DNA from: Synechococcus sp. UW69
GTDB lineage: Bacteria; Cyanobacteriota; Cyanobacteriia; PCC-6307; Cyanobiaceae
NCBI RefSeq assembly: GCF_900474185.1
Contig: NZ_UCNW01000011.1
Coordinates: forward strand, 186,001-250,000
Direction: 5' to 3'
Length of the DNA stretch: 64,000 nt
Part shown: positions 27,126 to 34,397 of the stretch, one piece after another
Layout of the letters: each line of letters starts with the position of its first letter
Numbering within the stretch: position 1 is the stretch's first letter
Notes under the pieces: generated by a model
Told to the model about the DNA's origin: nothing
Seen by the model: only the letters and a program-made list of their open reading frames with translations
Databases searched by the model: none
Translations under genes and position numbers: made by a program

Positions 27126-27386
27126 ATGTCATCTCTCGAAGCTCTGGAAACACTGGTGGTAGGTCACCAGAGGGACATGATTCAACTACCCAACCTGGAA
27201 CTAAAGCCAGAACGACACGAACTTGTGAAGCTGATGTGTGCTCCTTTCAGACAACACCCCGATTATCAGAAGACCAAGGTTGACTTCCATCAGTTTGTGA
27301 ATCGGATGGAAAATCGGAACGTCCTGAACTGTCTTGCCGCCATGAGAGGGAGCCAGTCACCTGCCCCATGCTGGTCAAGCCAGTGA
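27126..27386 (+). CDS. Hypothetical protein, soluble
   Basis: 86 residues from ATG 27126 (MSSLEALETLVVGHQ). Charged helical composition (LELKPERHELVKLMCAPF) and an unusual Ser/Pro/Cys tail. No family recognised. An in-frame start 11 codons earlier is possible. Confidence 0.4.
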   Translation: MSSLEALETLVVGHQRDMIQLPNLELKPERHELVKLMCAPFRQHPDYQKTKVDFHQFVNRMENRNVLNCLAAMRGSQSPAPCWSSQ

Positions 27387-27664
27387 GATTGACTGATGTA
27401 CTGGTGAACAATCCAACCAAGGCTGAAGTCACCGCGGTGTGGATTCAATCTTTTGGACTGCTGAGGAAGGTTGTATACGGTTATCAACGCGCAACGGCGA
27501 GAACAAAACGAGGTTGCCTGCCACCAAGCCAGCAGTGACAACCACAGCAACGAGGACCTCTAAACCTTCTGACGTCTTGGCTTGCATGCCTTCAGCATGC
27601 CTCCTTGTTTTGCAGAGGGCGAAGCAATGTCTGCTTTTCAACTTGACGAAGGGAACGGGGTCCG

Positions 27665-27934
27665 TTGATACGTCATCTGCAAATCGAGGAGGGTTACGAC
27701 GGAGATGTAGCAGCCTCCTACCGCGTGGCGTTGACCACACAGTTCCACGACGACACAGGCGATGTCCCGCCCATCAAGTTCGAGACCGGGCACCAGGGGA
27801 GAGAGGCAGAACACCTGACTCGTTTTATTTGGGACAGAATTGTGCGCCTCCTTGTGATGGGCAAAGAGTTGGAAGCCAACTCCCTTTTGGAGGAGTTTGA
27901 CGAGCCACCTCTATGGGACGACCCACTCGACTGA
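27665..27934 (+). CDS. Hypothetical acidic protein
   Basis: 89 residues from a TTG start. Composition is that of a real soluble protein, with an acidic C terminus (LLEEFDEPPLWDDPLD). The tiny membrane-protein ORF at 27938 begins three bases after its stop, suggesting a two-gene unit. Function unknown. Confidence 0.5.
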   Translation: MIRHLQIEEGYDGDVAASYRVALTTQFHDDTGDVPPIKFETGHQGREAEHLTRFIWDRIVRLLVMGKELEANSLLEEFDEPPLWDDPLD

Positions 27935-27937
27935 GCC

Positions 27938-28030
27938 ATGGGAACTCCACTAACACAGTGGCTCCAGTTGGTTGCCTGGGTGCTGCTAGCAACAACATTG
28001 ATTTGCTTGAGCGCAACAGGGGTCTTCTGA
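27938..28030 (+). CDS. 30-residue single-span membrane protein
   Basis: ATG at 27938 opens a 30-codon frame: a short polar N terminus (MGTPLTQW) then one unbroken hydrophobic helix to the end (LVAWVLLATTLICL and so on). It starts three bases after the stop of the preceding gene, so translation could be coupled. Proteins of this size in cyanobacteria are often subunits of photosynthetic complexes, but no known subunit matches. Confidence 0.45.
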   Translation: MGTPLTQWLQLVAWVLLATTLICLSATGVF

Positions 28031-28158
28031 ATTGAGAAGCTGGATCCGTATTTGCTAGCAGTCACTTGCCGTCACTGTGGTTCGGCCTGCAGGCGGCTAT
28101 CCACCTCACAGTTGAATGCAGTTCTTGCGACATTTGTGAAGTCAATATTTTTCAAAAG

Positions 28159-28323
28159 ATGTCAACCGAAATCCGTAACTGGGCCGTCGTTGCTGCAGCA
28201 ATGGAAGCCCGAGGTGCAACCAACAGCGACATGTATCGTCGTGCCAAAGCTCTTGCTGCGGGCGAATCCGACCCAATGCCAACAAGCTATCCGGCGGCAC
28301 CTTTTAGCATTTCTGCAGCCTGA
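28159..28323 (+). CDS. Small conserved-looking hypothetical protein
   Basis: 54 residues from ATG 28159 (MSTEIRNWAVVAAAMEARG). Helical, with a Pro/Ser-rich end. Just upstream (28034-28140), CxxC-coding stretches occur in two different frames (VTCRHCGSAC and VECSSCDIC). They suggest a broken zinc-ribbon gene, but no intact ORF joins them. Confidence 0.45.
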   Translation: MSTEIRNWAVVAAAMEARGATNSDMYRRAKALAAGESDPMPTSYPAAPFSISAA

Positions 28324-28344
28324 TTAGTCGTTAACAGCCAAGCG

Positions 28345-28365
28345 GCCCTGGCTTCAATCCAGGGC
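28345..28365 (+). terminator. Hairpin after the small ORF, weak terminator
   Basis: GCCCTGG (28345-28351) pairs with CCAGGGC (28359-28365) around CTTCAAT, 22 bases after the stop. The T-richness after it is modest, so termination efficiency is uncertain. Confidence 0.4.
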
Positions 28366-28388
28366 TGTATCTAGCCTCACTTTTTCTG

Positions 28389-28613
28389 ATGACCAACCAC
28401 CATCTATCAGTGGAACAAAGGTTCCATCTAGAAGCCGCATTCAGGGAGATTGACAGTTGTAAGGACATTGAAAAGTTACGTGCACTCACGAAGCAGATCA
28501 TTACCGCACAGGAGAATGAGAAGGCCTTTGCCCGCGAGGCAATGCAACAAATCCGGAAAGAGATGGAGACTGCCGCTCAAAAGCGATTCGGCTTCGACTG
28601 GGGGCAGCATTGA
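28389..28613 (+). CDS. Hypothetical helical protein
   Basis: 74 residues, almost entirely alpha-helical by composition (EQRFHLEAAFREIDSC, IEKLRALTKQIITAQENE, ending KRFGFDWGQH). It looks like a genuine small soluble protein of marine picocyanobacteria, but I cannot assign a family or role. Confidence 0.55.
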   Translation: MTNHHLSVEQRFHLEAAFREIDSCKDIEKLRALTKQIITAQENEKAFAREAMQQIRKEMETAAQKRFGFDWGQH

Positions 28614-28999
28614 GCGCTTGGATTGGCTTGATCGAGTGAGTGTGTATCGCCAGCTTCCGTGGTGGACTTTGTAGACAAATAGACCAAGCCTGAGTTCTCA
28701 AACACCTGTCGGCACAGTACATGGCGCTTCTGACGAAGGCATCATCGTGGGCTCCCGATTGATGACATAACGATGACCACAAAGCAATGCCAACGCCACG
28801 CAGAGAGAGGGTTCAGTTCGTTGGTATGCGTCAAGCGATGACAAGCTGGCCGAGGATCCTGCAACAACAAGACCTCAGCCCTTCAAGTGTTCAATGAGAT
28901 ACCAAAGTTAGGTATCACCACGAACCTACTTAAACAAGTATGTAAACAATCGATTCGAGAAGAAATAGATCCTTAATCTCCATCGTCCAAGCGATTCGA
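28614..28999. other. Gap without a recognisable gene
   Basis: Only short, poor-quality frames on either strand, and no terminator or strong inverted repeat. The last 100 bases are AT-rich and could hold the promoter of the 29000 gene. Confidence 0.4.
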
Positions 29000-29194
29000 A
29001 TGAATCCAGCTAAGTACCTGCCGCCCAGGGGCTCGATCATGATTGTCAATCAGAAGCCGAAGAGGAGGTGGCAAACCGCTATCAAAGCAAGAGAGCAACA
29101 GCTCATTCGGTTAGCAGAAGAAGCACTTGCCTCAAGACAGGAGAGGAAAGTGGTGAATTTCTTGGGCTACGAGGATGTCGATGTGGCGGCTTGA
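29000..29194 (+). CDS. Hypothetical basic small protein
   Basis: 64 residues from ATG 29000, with an alternative ATG at 29039 giving MIVNQKPKRRW. The basic first half is followed by a helix (QQLIRLAEEALASRQERK) and an acidic end. Function unknown. Confidence 0.45.
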   Translation: MNPAKYLPPRGSIMIVNQKPKRRWQTAIKAREQQLIRLAEEALASRQERKVVNFLGYEDVDVAA

Positions 29195-29553
29195 GACCAT
29201 CGATATTTCAGCCCACAGAATCAAAGCGGAAGCGAGTCGAGCATCCTGCTCGCCTGCGTTCGTTCCCGTCAGGTGCATCAACCGCGCGGAGACGTGACTT
29301 TCTTGGGGTTAACCCGGGGTATTGAGTGAAGGCATTGCATTGGCCTATGGAGCGCATGCAAAGGGGCTGTCCCCTCTAAAACCAACCTTGCTGTTCAAAA
29401 CTCAGCCCTACGAACGGCGAGCTTTCCACGCAACGACACGGCGCAGACTCAAAGCCCTGCCAGATCGGGCGCCAACGTTCATCAGTATTTCCACTCAAAA
29501 GTGTCGCGACCGATACAAAATGACCTACGCTTCCCCTCAATAGAAGATCTTCA
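29195..29553. other. Gap without a recognisable gene
   Basis: A plus-strand frame at 29322-29543 has implausible composition. I see no RNA structure or repeat. Confidence 0.35.
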
Positions 29554-29700
29554 TTGAACGAATCCCAATTCGACTTGGCCGCTGAAGAGAAGAACCGTCA
29601 GCTAGCCATGGGAATTTCGTTCAGCACAGCAGCCATCGGGGTCTTCATCCTCCTGGCCTACCGCGTTGGAACGTGCTGCTCCTGGTTTACCCCGGCCTAG
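29554..29700 (+). CDS. 48-residue single-span membrane protein
   Basis: A frame from TTG 29554: a polar, acidic N terminus (NESQFDLAAEEKNRQLAMG), one hydrophobic span (ISFSTAAIGVFILLAY) and a short tail with a Cys-Cys pair. The charge pattern fits an N-in anchored peptide. The TTG start lowers confidence. No match to known small photosystem or cytochrome subunits. Confidence 0.4.
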   Translation: MNESQFDLAAEEKNRQLAMGISFSTAAIGVFILLAYRVGTCCSWFTPA

Positions 29701-30048
29701 AAGCCAAAGACGACTGGAAAGAGCAGACATCGCGAACGATGTAGCTCTCCAATCAGGTATGTAAACCCAGTGAAGCGCAGGAGAAACCAGAGGCGATACG
29801 AATGTTCTTTTGCTTGGTTGCCACCAAAAAAACAAGAAGAAAGCACATCAACAACCACCCGTCAGCGACCCGAAAGAGCGCACTGGCTGACGACCCTTTG
29901 ACAATGAGCTGTTGAACCGATTTCTTTTGCATCAAATCGGTCGACAGTGGAGTTGAGGTAGCTCATAGGTCTTCCTCATGCGTCGTGAGAAGGAGAGGCA
30001 GGGGTGGGACCTTGCCTTTTTACTGTCCACCTCTTGGCTTTTGACCAG
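29701..30048. other. Gap without a recognisable gene
   Basis: Open frames on the minus strand here (29602-29835, 29753-29935) overlap the 48-residue gene or each other and look like chance. No terminators were seen. Confidence 0.35.
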
Positions 30049-30210
30049 ATGACATTTCAGTGGCTCAAGGAAGCTCGCAGGATCGGCAAACGCCTTGCAC
30101 CTGTTGACAAACCAACCGACATCCAACGCAGCGACGAGACGCACGAAGTGATTTGCGGCATTGCCGGCTGTGTCATCAAGAGGAAAAAATTCAACCGCTT
30201 CTCCTCGTGA
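30049..30210 (+). CDS. Hypothetical basic protein, low confidence
   Basis: 53 residues from ATG 30049 (MTFQWLKEARRIGKRLAP), basic, with one Cys pair (CGIAGC). A longer minus-strand frame covers the same bases (29932-30291), so the coding strand is not certain; I prefer the plus strand on composition. Confidence 0.3.
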   Translation: MTFQWLKEARRIGKRLAPVDKPTDIQRSDETHEVICGIAGCVIKRKKFNRFSS

Positions 30211-30438
30211 ACTTCTAGACCACACATCAACCGACACCGGCTGACCAAGCTCGCCCACGCGTACGAGATGGCACCTGCATGCCATCAACAATCACGCTGG
30301 GATCAAAATCTGCCCACAATCAGCCCACAGATTGAATCAGCGGTTCATAAGCCCCGATGCAGTTCAGAGGCGTGCACTCAAGAAGGGCGAAGTTTGTTTG
30401 AGCTCATTCCTGATGCACACAGCTCATTAATACGACTT

Positions 30439-30639
30439 TCAGACGCCTGGGTGTTCGTGCAAAACGACTGCCAACTCTGACTCAGACAGGGCAGCAGGCT
30501 CATGGTCCTGAGTTTCCCCAGAGGAAGGGGCGTCTGGGAGGCGAAAAGCTTTCTCGAGGTCTGTCTTCGTGGCACCAAAGGGGTAGGTCATAAAAAAGAG
30601 GACCGCCCACGGCCCCCTAGGAACGACTAGACGACGCAT
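30439..30639 (-). CDS. Hypothetical small protein
   Basis: 66 residues; an internal ATG at 30591 (MTYPFGATKTDLEKAF) gives a more natural 50-residue acidic protein. No family recognised. It is divergent from the 33-residue membrane ORF at 30687, with an inverted repeat between them. Confidence 0.35.
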   Translation of the reverse strand: MRRLVVPRGPWAVLFFMTYPFGATKTDLEKAFRLPDAPSSGETQDHEPAALSESELAVVLHEHPGV

Positions 30640-30650
30640 CCCTGCGCCTC

Positions 30651-30680
30651 CGTTACATTAGTCAACATAGTTTTGTAACG
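30651..30680. promoter_or_regulatory. Inverted repeat upstream of a micro-membrane-protein gene
   Basis: CGTTACA (30651-30657) and TGTAACG (30674-30680) form a perfect 7-bp inverted repeat with a 16-base spacer, ending six bases before the ATG at 30687. The spacing of one-and-a-half to two helical turns fits an operator; a leader hairpin is the alternative. Confidence 0.4.
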
Positions 30681-30686
30681 AGAGCC

Positions 30687-30788
30687 ATGGCTGTCAGCAC
30701 CCAAGACCTGCTCGTCCTGTTCGGCAGCTTTGGAATGGCCCTCTTTGCCTTGAACATCTACAAGCTCACGAAGCCAGCCAACGGCTGA
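30687..30788 (+). CDS. 33-residue single-span membrane protein
   Basis: ATG at 30687 opens 33 codons: MAVSTQD, a hydrophobic helix (LLVLFGSFGMALFALNIY) and a Lys/Pro/Asn tail (KLTKPANG). Size and layout match the many low-mass thylakoid subunits (Psa, Psb, Pet and Ndh types), but I cannot match it to any. The inverted repeat just upstream suggests dedicated regulation. Confidence 0.5.
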   Translation: MAVSTQDLLVLFGSFGMALFALNIYKLTKPANG

Positions 30789-30821
30789 TGAGCCGCAGGG
30801 GTTGCAACTCCAACAGAGACT

Positions 30822-31064
30822 TCACCTGCGCGGAAGGCTGACCTGATACATCGAATCCTCGGCAGGCTTCCATTGAACGAGATGGAGGCGATTAATTTGA
30901 TTACTCTCCAAACAATCCCAGATTGTGGCTCCAGAAAGTGTTGCCATCGACCAGAGATCTCCCTGACTTTTCATCTGCTTGCGATTGCGATCTTTCCACT
31001 CAGTCCAAATAATTTGTGGATATGAGCCGACGTGCTCACTCAGAATCACTACCGTGAATTCCAC
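30822..31064 (-). CDS. Hypothetical protein
   Basis: 80 residues from a GTG start (MEFTVVILSEHVGSYPQIIW). Mixed alpha/beta composition with several Trp. A plausible genuine small gene of unknown function at the right edge of the island. Confidence 0.5.
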   Translation of the reverse strand: MEFTVVILSEHVGSYPQIIWTEWKDRNRKQMKSQGDLWSMATLSGATIWDCLESNQINRLHLVQWKPAEDSMYQVSLPRR

Positions 31065-31121
31065 CGAACCCGAACCAAAAATCGTCCAGAATTATAAGTT
31101 GTTGAACCTCATTTCTTAGCT

Positions 31122-31376
31122 TCAGGAGGCTGGTTTGCGCCAGATCCGCCAGACGAGCCAGCCGGTCACCCCAAGCCAAAGAAATGCCACGGCCGACAGG
31201 ATGGGGACGACGATGAGATAGCTCCAAACTCCCAGGGCCACCCAAGCGAGAAGGGACGTGATCAACGCTTTCTGAAAATTGTTGGCCTCGGCGAGACGTT
31301 GCTGAAGTCGAGTTACCACGCTGCTTTCCGATGCTCCATCCCTTCCTCTAGCCACGGATGCACTCTGCGACAGCAA
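31122..31376 (-). CDS. Small two-span membrane protein downstream of the PPTase gene
   Basis: 84 residues. A helical N terminus (VVTRLQQRLAEANNFQKALI) precedes two hydrophobic spans (about 42-78), ending WRIWRKPAS. The first ATG overlaps the phosphopantetheinyl transferase gene by 29 bases. A GTG at 31319 would give a non-overlapping 65-residue product. Function unknown. Confidence 0.6.
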   Translation of the reverse strand: MLSQSASVARGRDGASESSVVTRLQQRLAEANNFQKALITSLLAWVALGVWSYLIVVPILSAVAFLWLGVTGWLVWRIWRKPAS

Positions 31377-31917
31377 CGCTGAAGCCCTCCTGCTTCAACA
31401 GGCTGAGCGAATAGCGCAAGCCATGGAGCCGTGCCGCGGCCCCGTCCGGCGCAATCCTCACGTTGGCGAGGCCTCCAGCGAGCCCCAGCCCCGCTGCCTT
31501 CAACACGGCTTCCTTCGCCGTCCAGGCCTGAATCAGCGTCCAATGCTCCAAACAGTCCGTTGCTTCAGCGGCAGAGGCAAACAGACGTTGCGTCAGGAGA
31601 TCGGGCGCCACGCGCAAAGGCCGGTCCAGCACTTCCACATCAACGCCAATCGGACCGGGCCCCAACACCCCGATGGTGAGTGACCTGGTGTTGGAAATGC
31701 TGTGGTGCAAGGGGTGATCACGCACCTGGGGCTTTCCGTAGATCGTGCGGCCGATGTCATCCACAGCAACGACGTGTCCTGCATCGGCGAACAGCCGGCA
31801 GGTGAGTGTGTCACTCAACGCCCGCTGCACGGCTCGCGTCGAGGGCTGGGGCAGACGCGCCACCAAGACCCGCCGTTGCGTGCCGGGAATGGGCCACCAG
31901 GACCACTCGGTTTCCAA
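31348..31917 (-). CDS. 4'-Phosphopantetheinyl transferase, Sfp/HetI type
   Basis: Transfers the phosphopantetheine arm of CoA to carrier proteins such as acyl carrier protein. The core is complete: IGVDVEVLDRPLR (Mg-binding Asp and Glu, about residue 100) and WTLIQAWTAKEAVLKAAG (about 140). At 189 residues it is slightly short for Sfp. The TTG start lies four bases after the upstream stop. Cyanobacteria usually have a single Sfp-type enzyme serving ACP, which is the likely role. Confidence 0.88.
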   Translation of the reverse strand: METEWSWWPIPGTQRRVLVARLPQPSTRAVQRALSDTLTCRLFADAGHVVAVDDIGRTIYGKPQVRDHPLHHSISNTRSLTIGVLGPGPIGVDVEVLDRPLRVAPDLLTQRLFASAAEATDCLEHWTLIQAWTAKEAVLKAAGLGLAGGLANVRIAPDGAAARLHGLRYSLSLLKQEGFSVAVAECIRG

Positions 31918-31920
31918 AAC

Positions 31921-33411
31921 TCAATCCTGCTCAACCGATAGGGGCACCGGCGGGAGGGGCGGTAGATCAGGTGGCGGCGGCGCCTCCTGAAGGAGATCAG
32001 AGGTCAGTGCATCCGCAGGCTCCGCCAGGAGAACCTCTGCGGGATTGGCCGTGGGCTCATCGAGGACGATCGGCGGCGGCAGATCGGGGGGTAACGGCGC
32101 GAAAGGCTGCGGCTCGATCCAACTGTCATCCGGATCGGGCTCGGCAGGTTCCAGCTCCCGAATCAAGGCAGGCTGCTCCCGCAAGACCAACGGATCCGCC
32201 GTGATGGGGGGTTCCCGCAAAGGAGCTCGATCCACATCAACCCCAGCGTCGCCGGCATCGGCAGGGGCCCCAGGCTTGATGGGGGTTGATGGTCCCCAAA
32301 TCATCCTGGCCAAGGGTTCGACACCCTGTTCCATCACCCTGTTCAACCCCGCCAGGGCGCGATCAGCGAGATGGTTACCGAAGGACGACACACAGTCGGC
32401 AGGGCCATTGCAGGCCTCATCCATCACCAGTTTTGGCGTCAGACCAGCGATCAGGTTGCCCTGCAGAGGGATCTGGCGCGGGCTCAACCGCAGCATGTAG
32501 GGCACATGCACAAAGCTGGTCGCCCCACCACTGATCCAGTTCGCGTCCTCTTCGGTGAATCCTTTGACCCCAGGAATGATGAACCGACTCTTCGACGCAT
32601 GATCCGGCATGTAAGCCGCGAGGTAGCCCCTGCGATGGGCCAGCTCCTTGCTCTGTTCGAGGGTCAGACCGTCACGGCTCATCAACACTTCCATGCGACC
32701 GTCCTGCCGCAGTCCCATCACCATGCGGATCCGCGGGAGGTAGTAACGGATTCGCTGGCCCATGCTGATGCTGTAAGCCCCCTTGTAGCTCTCGGGTGGC
32801 GCCTCGAGGTCGTTGTAGAGACTGTGGAGGCCACCGATGAAGGTGTCGTAGGTCTGGCTGCGGGTATCGGTCAGCTCCCCATAGCCGAAATCAATGCTGC
32901 CGTCATGGCGGATGCCGACATAGGCACGCTGCCGTGAGGCCGTGCGGTTCCGCCCACGCCAGACCTTGCTACCGAATTTGAGATCGCCTAGAGGCACAGT
33001 GATCTCACGGCCAGCATTGTCCACATGGCGCTCATACATGGGGCCTGAGACATAGGCCAGAGCAGCGCTGTCCTCGTAAGCGTCCTGTTCACGATCCCAG
33101 CCCTCCAGCAACCCGAACCGCACCCGTCTTGGATCGAGATCTAGGGCGTAGACCTCGTCGTCTGGGATGTAGCTGAAAGGCTCAGCATCCAGCCGTCTCT
33201 GTTGAGCAGGGCTGACATCCCGGGCACCGCGATCGGAGCGCTCGGGAGCGACAGGCGCCAGAGCGATCAAGCCGCCAAAAACTACGAACGGCATCGCCAG
33301 CAGCAGCCATCTCTTGCGGAGCTGCCTGCTCCGCTTGGGTCGGATCCGCAACTCAGCAGGCTGAGTCACGCGATCCTTCGCTCTCGGTGGTGGGGGAGTT
33401 GTTCGAACCAA
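31921..33411 (-). CDS. Membrane-anchored protein with proline-rich C terminus
   Basis: 496 residues from a TTG start. A basic N terminus leads to one membrane anchor (LLLAMPFVVFGGLIALAPVA, about residues 35-54). The extracytoplasmic domain (about 75-375) has YAAMPD-like and LRQDGRMEVLMSRDG stretches faintly reminiscent of phosphodiester-glycosidase folds. The last 120 residues are Pro/Asp/Glu-rich. The gene overlaps the upstream phosphoesterase gene by 46 bases. Function unknown; the fold remark is a weak impression only. Confidence 0.6.
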   Translation of the reverse strand: MVRTTPPPPRAKDRVTQPAELRIRPKRSRQLRKRWLLLAMPFVVFGGLIALAPVAPERSDRGARDVSPAQQRRLDAEPFSYIPDDEVYALDLDPRRVRFGLLEGWDREQDAYEDSAALAYVSGPMYERHVDNAGREITVPLGDLKFGSKVWRGRNRTASRQRAYVGIRHDGSIDFGYGELTDTRSQTYDTFIGGLHSLYNDLEAPPESYKGAYSISMGQRIRYYLPRIRMVMGLRQDGRMEVLMSRDGLTLEQSKELAHRRGYLAAYMPDHASKSRFIIPGVKGFTEEDANWISGGATSFVHVPYMLRLSPRQIPLQGNLIAGLTPKLVMDEACNGPADCVSSFGNHLADRALAGLNRVMEQGVEPLARMIWGPSTPIKPGAPADAGDAGVDVDRAPLREPPITADPLVLREQPALIRELEPAEPDPDDSWIEPQPFAPLPPDLPPPIVLDEPTANPAEVLLAEPADALTSDLLQEAPPPPDLPPLPPVPLSVEQD

Positions 33412-34040
33412 GGAATGATGGAGCCGTCAGCAACCAGCCATTGCCGGTAACGGTCGCCGCAGTCATGGCCTCCCGTCAACTGTCCGAAAGCGGGAATTAC
33501 AAGACGCGGACCATCCGGATCAAAGGCGAAGCAGGGCAAACGCAACTGATCAGAACGGCTGCGAAGCCGGGTCATGGGATGCAAATGGCCACACACATTC
33601 AACAAACCTGGCTCCGGAACCCGTTCAGGGGCATGACTTAACCAGAAATTGCCAAGCCGCTGTGATGGCTGCTGGGGCATGCCTTCAATCCAGCTACCGC
33701 AATCATGGTTCCCACCGATCAGCACAACCGGACAACCACAGAGATCAGGCAATGCCAACAACGTGTCCCGCAGCGGAGCTGTGATGCCAATCCGGGCGTG
33801 CACCAGATCACCCAGAACAAACAATCGCTCAGGCGCCCAGGCGTGACACAGGGCCAGCAGTGGATTCAGGGTTCCTTGATCACCGTCACTGGGCATGGGA
33901 ACGCCATGGGCCTGGAACACCTCGGCTTTGCCGAGATGCAGATCGGCCACGAACAGCTCACGACCCTCAGCCCGCCATAACGCCCGCTGGGGCAAAAACG
34001 TCAGGGAGCTCTTGCCCCAGGCCCACTCCAATGGGGTCAT
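33366..34040 (-). CDS. PdeM-like metallophosphoesterase
   Basis: 224 residues with the full calcineurin-like set: FVADLHLGKAEVF, FVLGDLVHARIG, LIGGNHDCG, SHAPER and CGHLHPMTRL. This matches the ligase-associated DNA damage response endonuclease PdeM family. In other bacteria pdeM sits with a helicase, a nuclease and an ATP-dependent ligase; none is adjacent here, so the role in repair is not supported by context. Confidence 0.85.
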   Translation of the reverse strand: MTPLEWAWGKSSLTFLPQRALWRAEGRELFVADLHLGKAEVFQAHGVPMPSDGDQGTLNPLLALCHAWAPERLFVLGDLVHARIGITAPLRDTLLALPDLCGCPVVLIGGNHDCGSWIEGMPQQPSQRLGNFWLSHAPERVPEPGLLNVCGHLHPMTRLRSRSDQLRLPCFAFDPDGPRLVIPAFGQLTGGHDCGDRYRQWLVADGSIIPWFEQLPHHRERRIA

Positions 34041-34093
34041 GAATGGTTCAGATGTCGGATCTGTAGCGCTGGCTGCATCTGATTCCCGACGTC

Positions 34094-34309
34094 GTGCCTC
34101 AAGCTTTGGAGACCTCAGGGAGACTCATTGTGGCGCGAAGCGAGGGTCCACACCAGCTCGCGATTTCAACTCTTCGAACACTCGAACAACGGTTAAGGGT
34201 TCTGGAGGAGGCGGGCCGTTACGAATGTGCTTATGCCCTGAGGATGGAAGTTGCCGACTGGTTACTCGGAGCCAGAGATGCCAATCTGACTGCACCACTC
34301 CATCCCTAA
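34094..34309 (+). CDS. Hypothetical helical protein
   Basis: 71 residues from a GTG start. The central part (TLRTLEQRLRVLEEAGRYECAY and following) looks like a real helical hairpin. It is divergent from the PdeM-like gene and precedes a mini-ORF and the ion channel gene on the same strand, so it may be the first gene of that unit. Confidence 0.5.
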   Translation: MPQALETSGRLIVARSEGPHQLAISTLRTLEQRLRVLEEAGRYECAYALRMEVADWLLGARDANLTAPLHP

Positions 34310-34316
34310 GCCTTCG

Positions 34317-34397
34317 ATGACCATTGCCCTGCTGATCGCGCTAGCGGGTTCCCTGGCTGCAATGGCCGTGATCGTGCGTCGATTGGAACAGCGCTGA
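34317..34397 (+). CDS. 26-residue membrane mini-ORF overlapping the channel gene start
   Basis: ATG 34317 opens 26 codons: one hydrophobic helix (MTIALLIALAGSLAAMAVIV) and a basic end (RRLEQR). Its TGA overlaps the channel gene's ATG (TGATG at 34395-34399), which is the classic layout for translational coupling. It could be an accessory subunit or simply a coupling leader. Confidence 0.45.
   Translation: MTIALLIALAGSLAAMAVIVRRLEQR

Noticed and set aside
28034-28158. Zinc-ribbon gene (CRHCG and CSSCD stretches)
   Set aside because: The two cysteine motifs are in different frames and the first has only an ATT start; noted under the 28159 gene as a possible relic.
29932-30291. 119-codon minus-strand frame
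   Set aside because: Overlaps a more protein-like plus-strand ORF; poor composition and no ribosome site.
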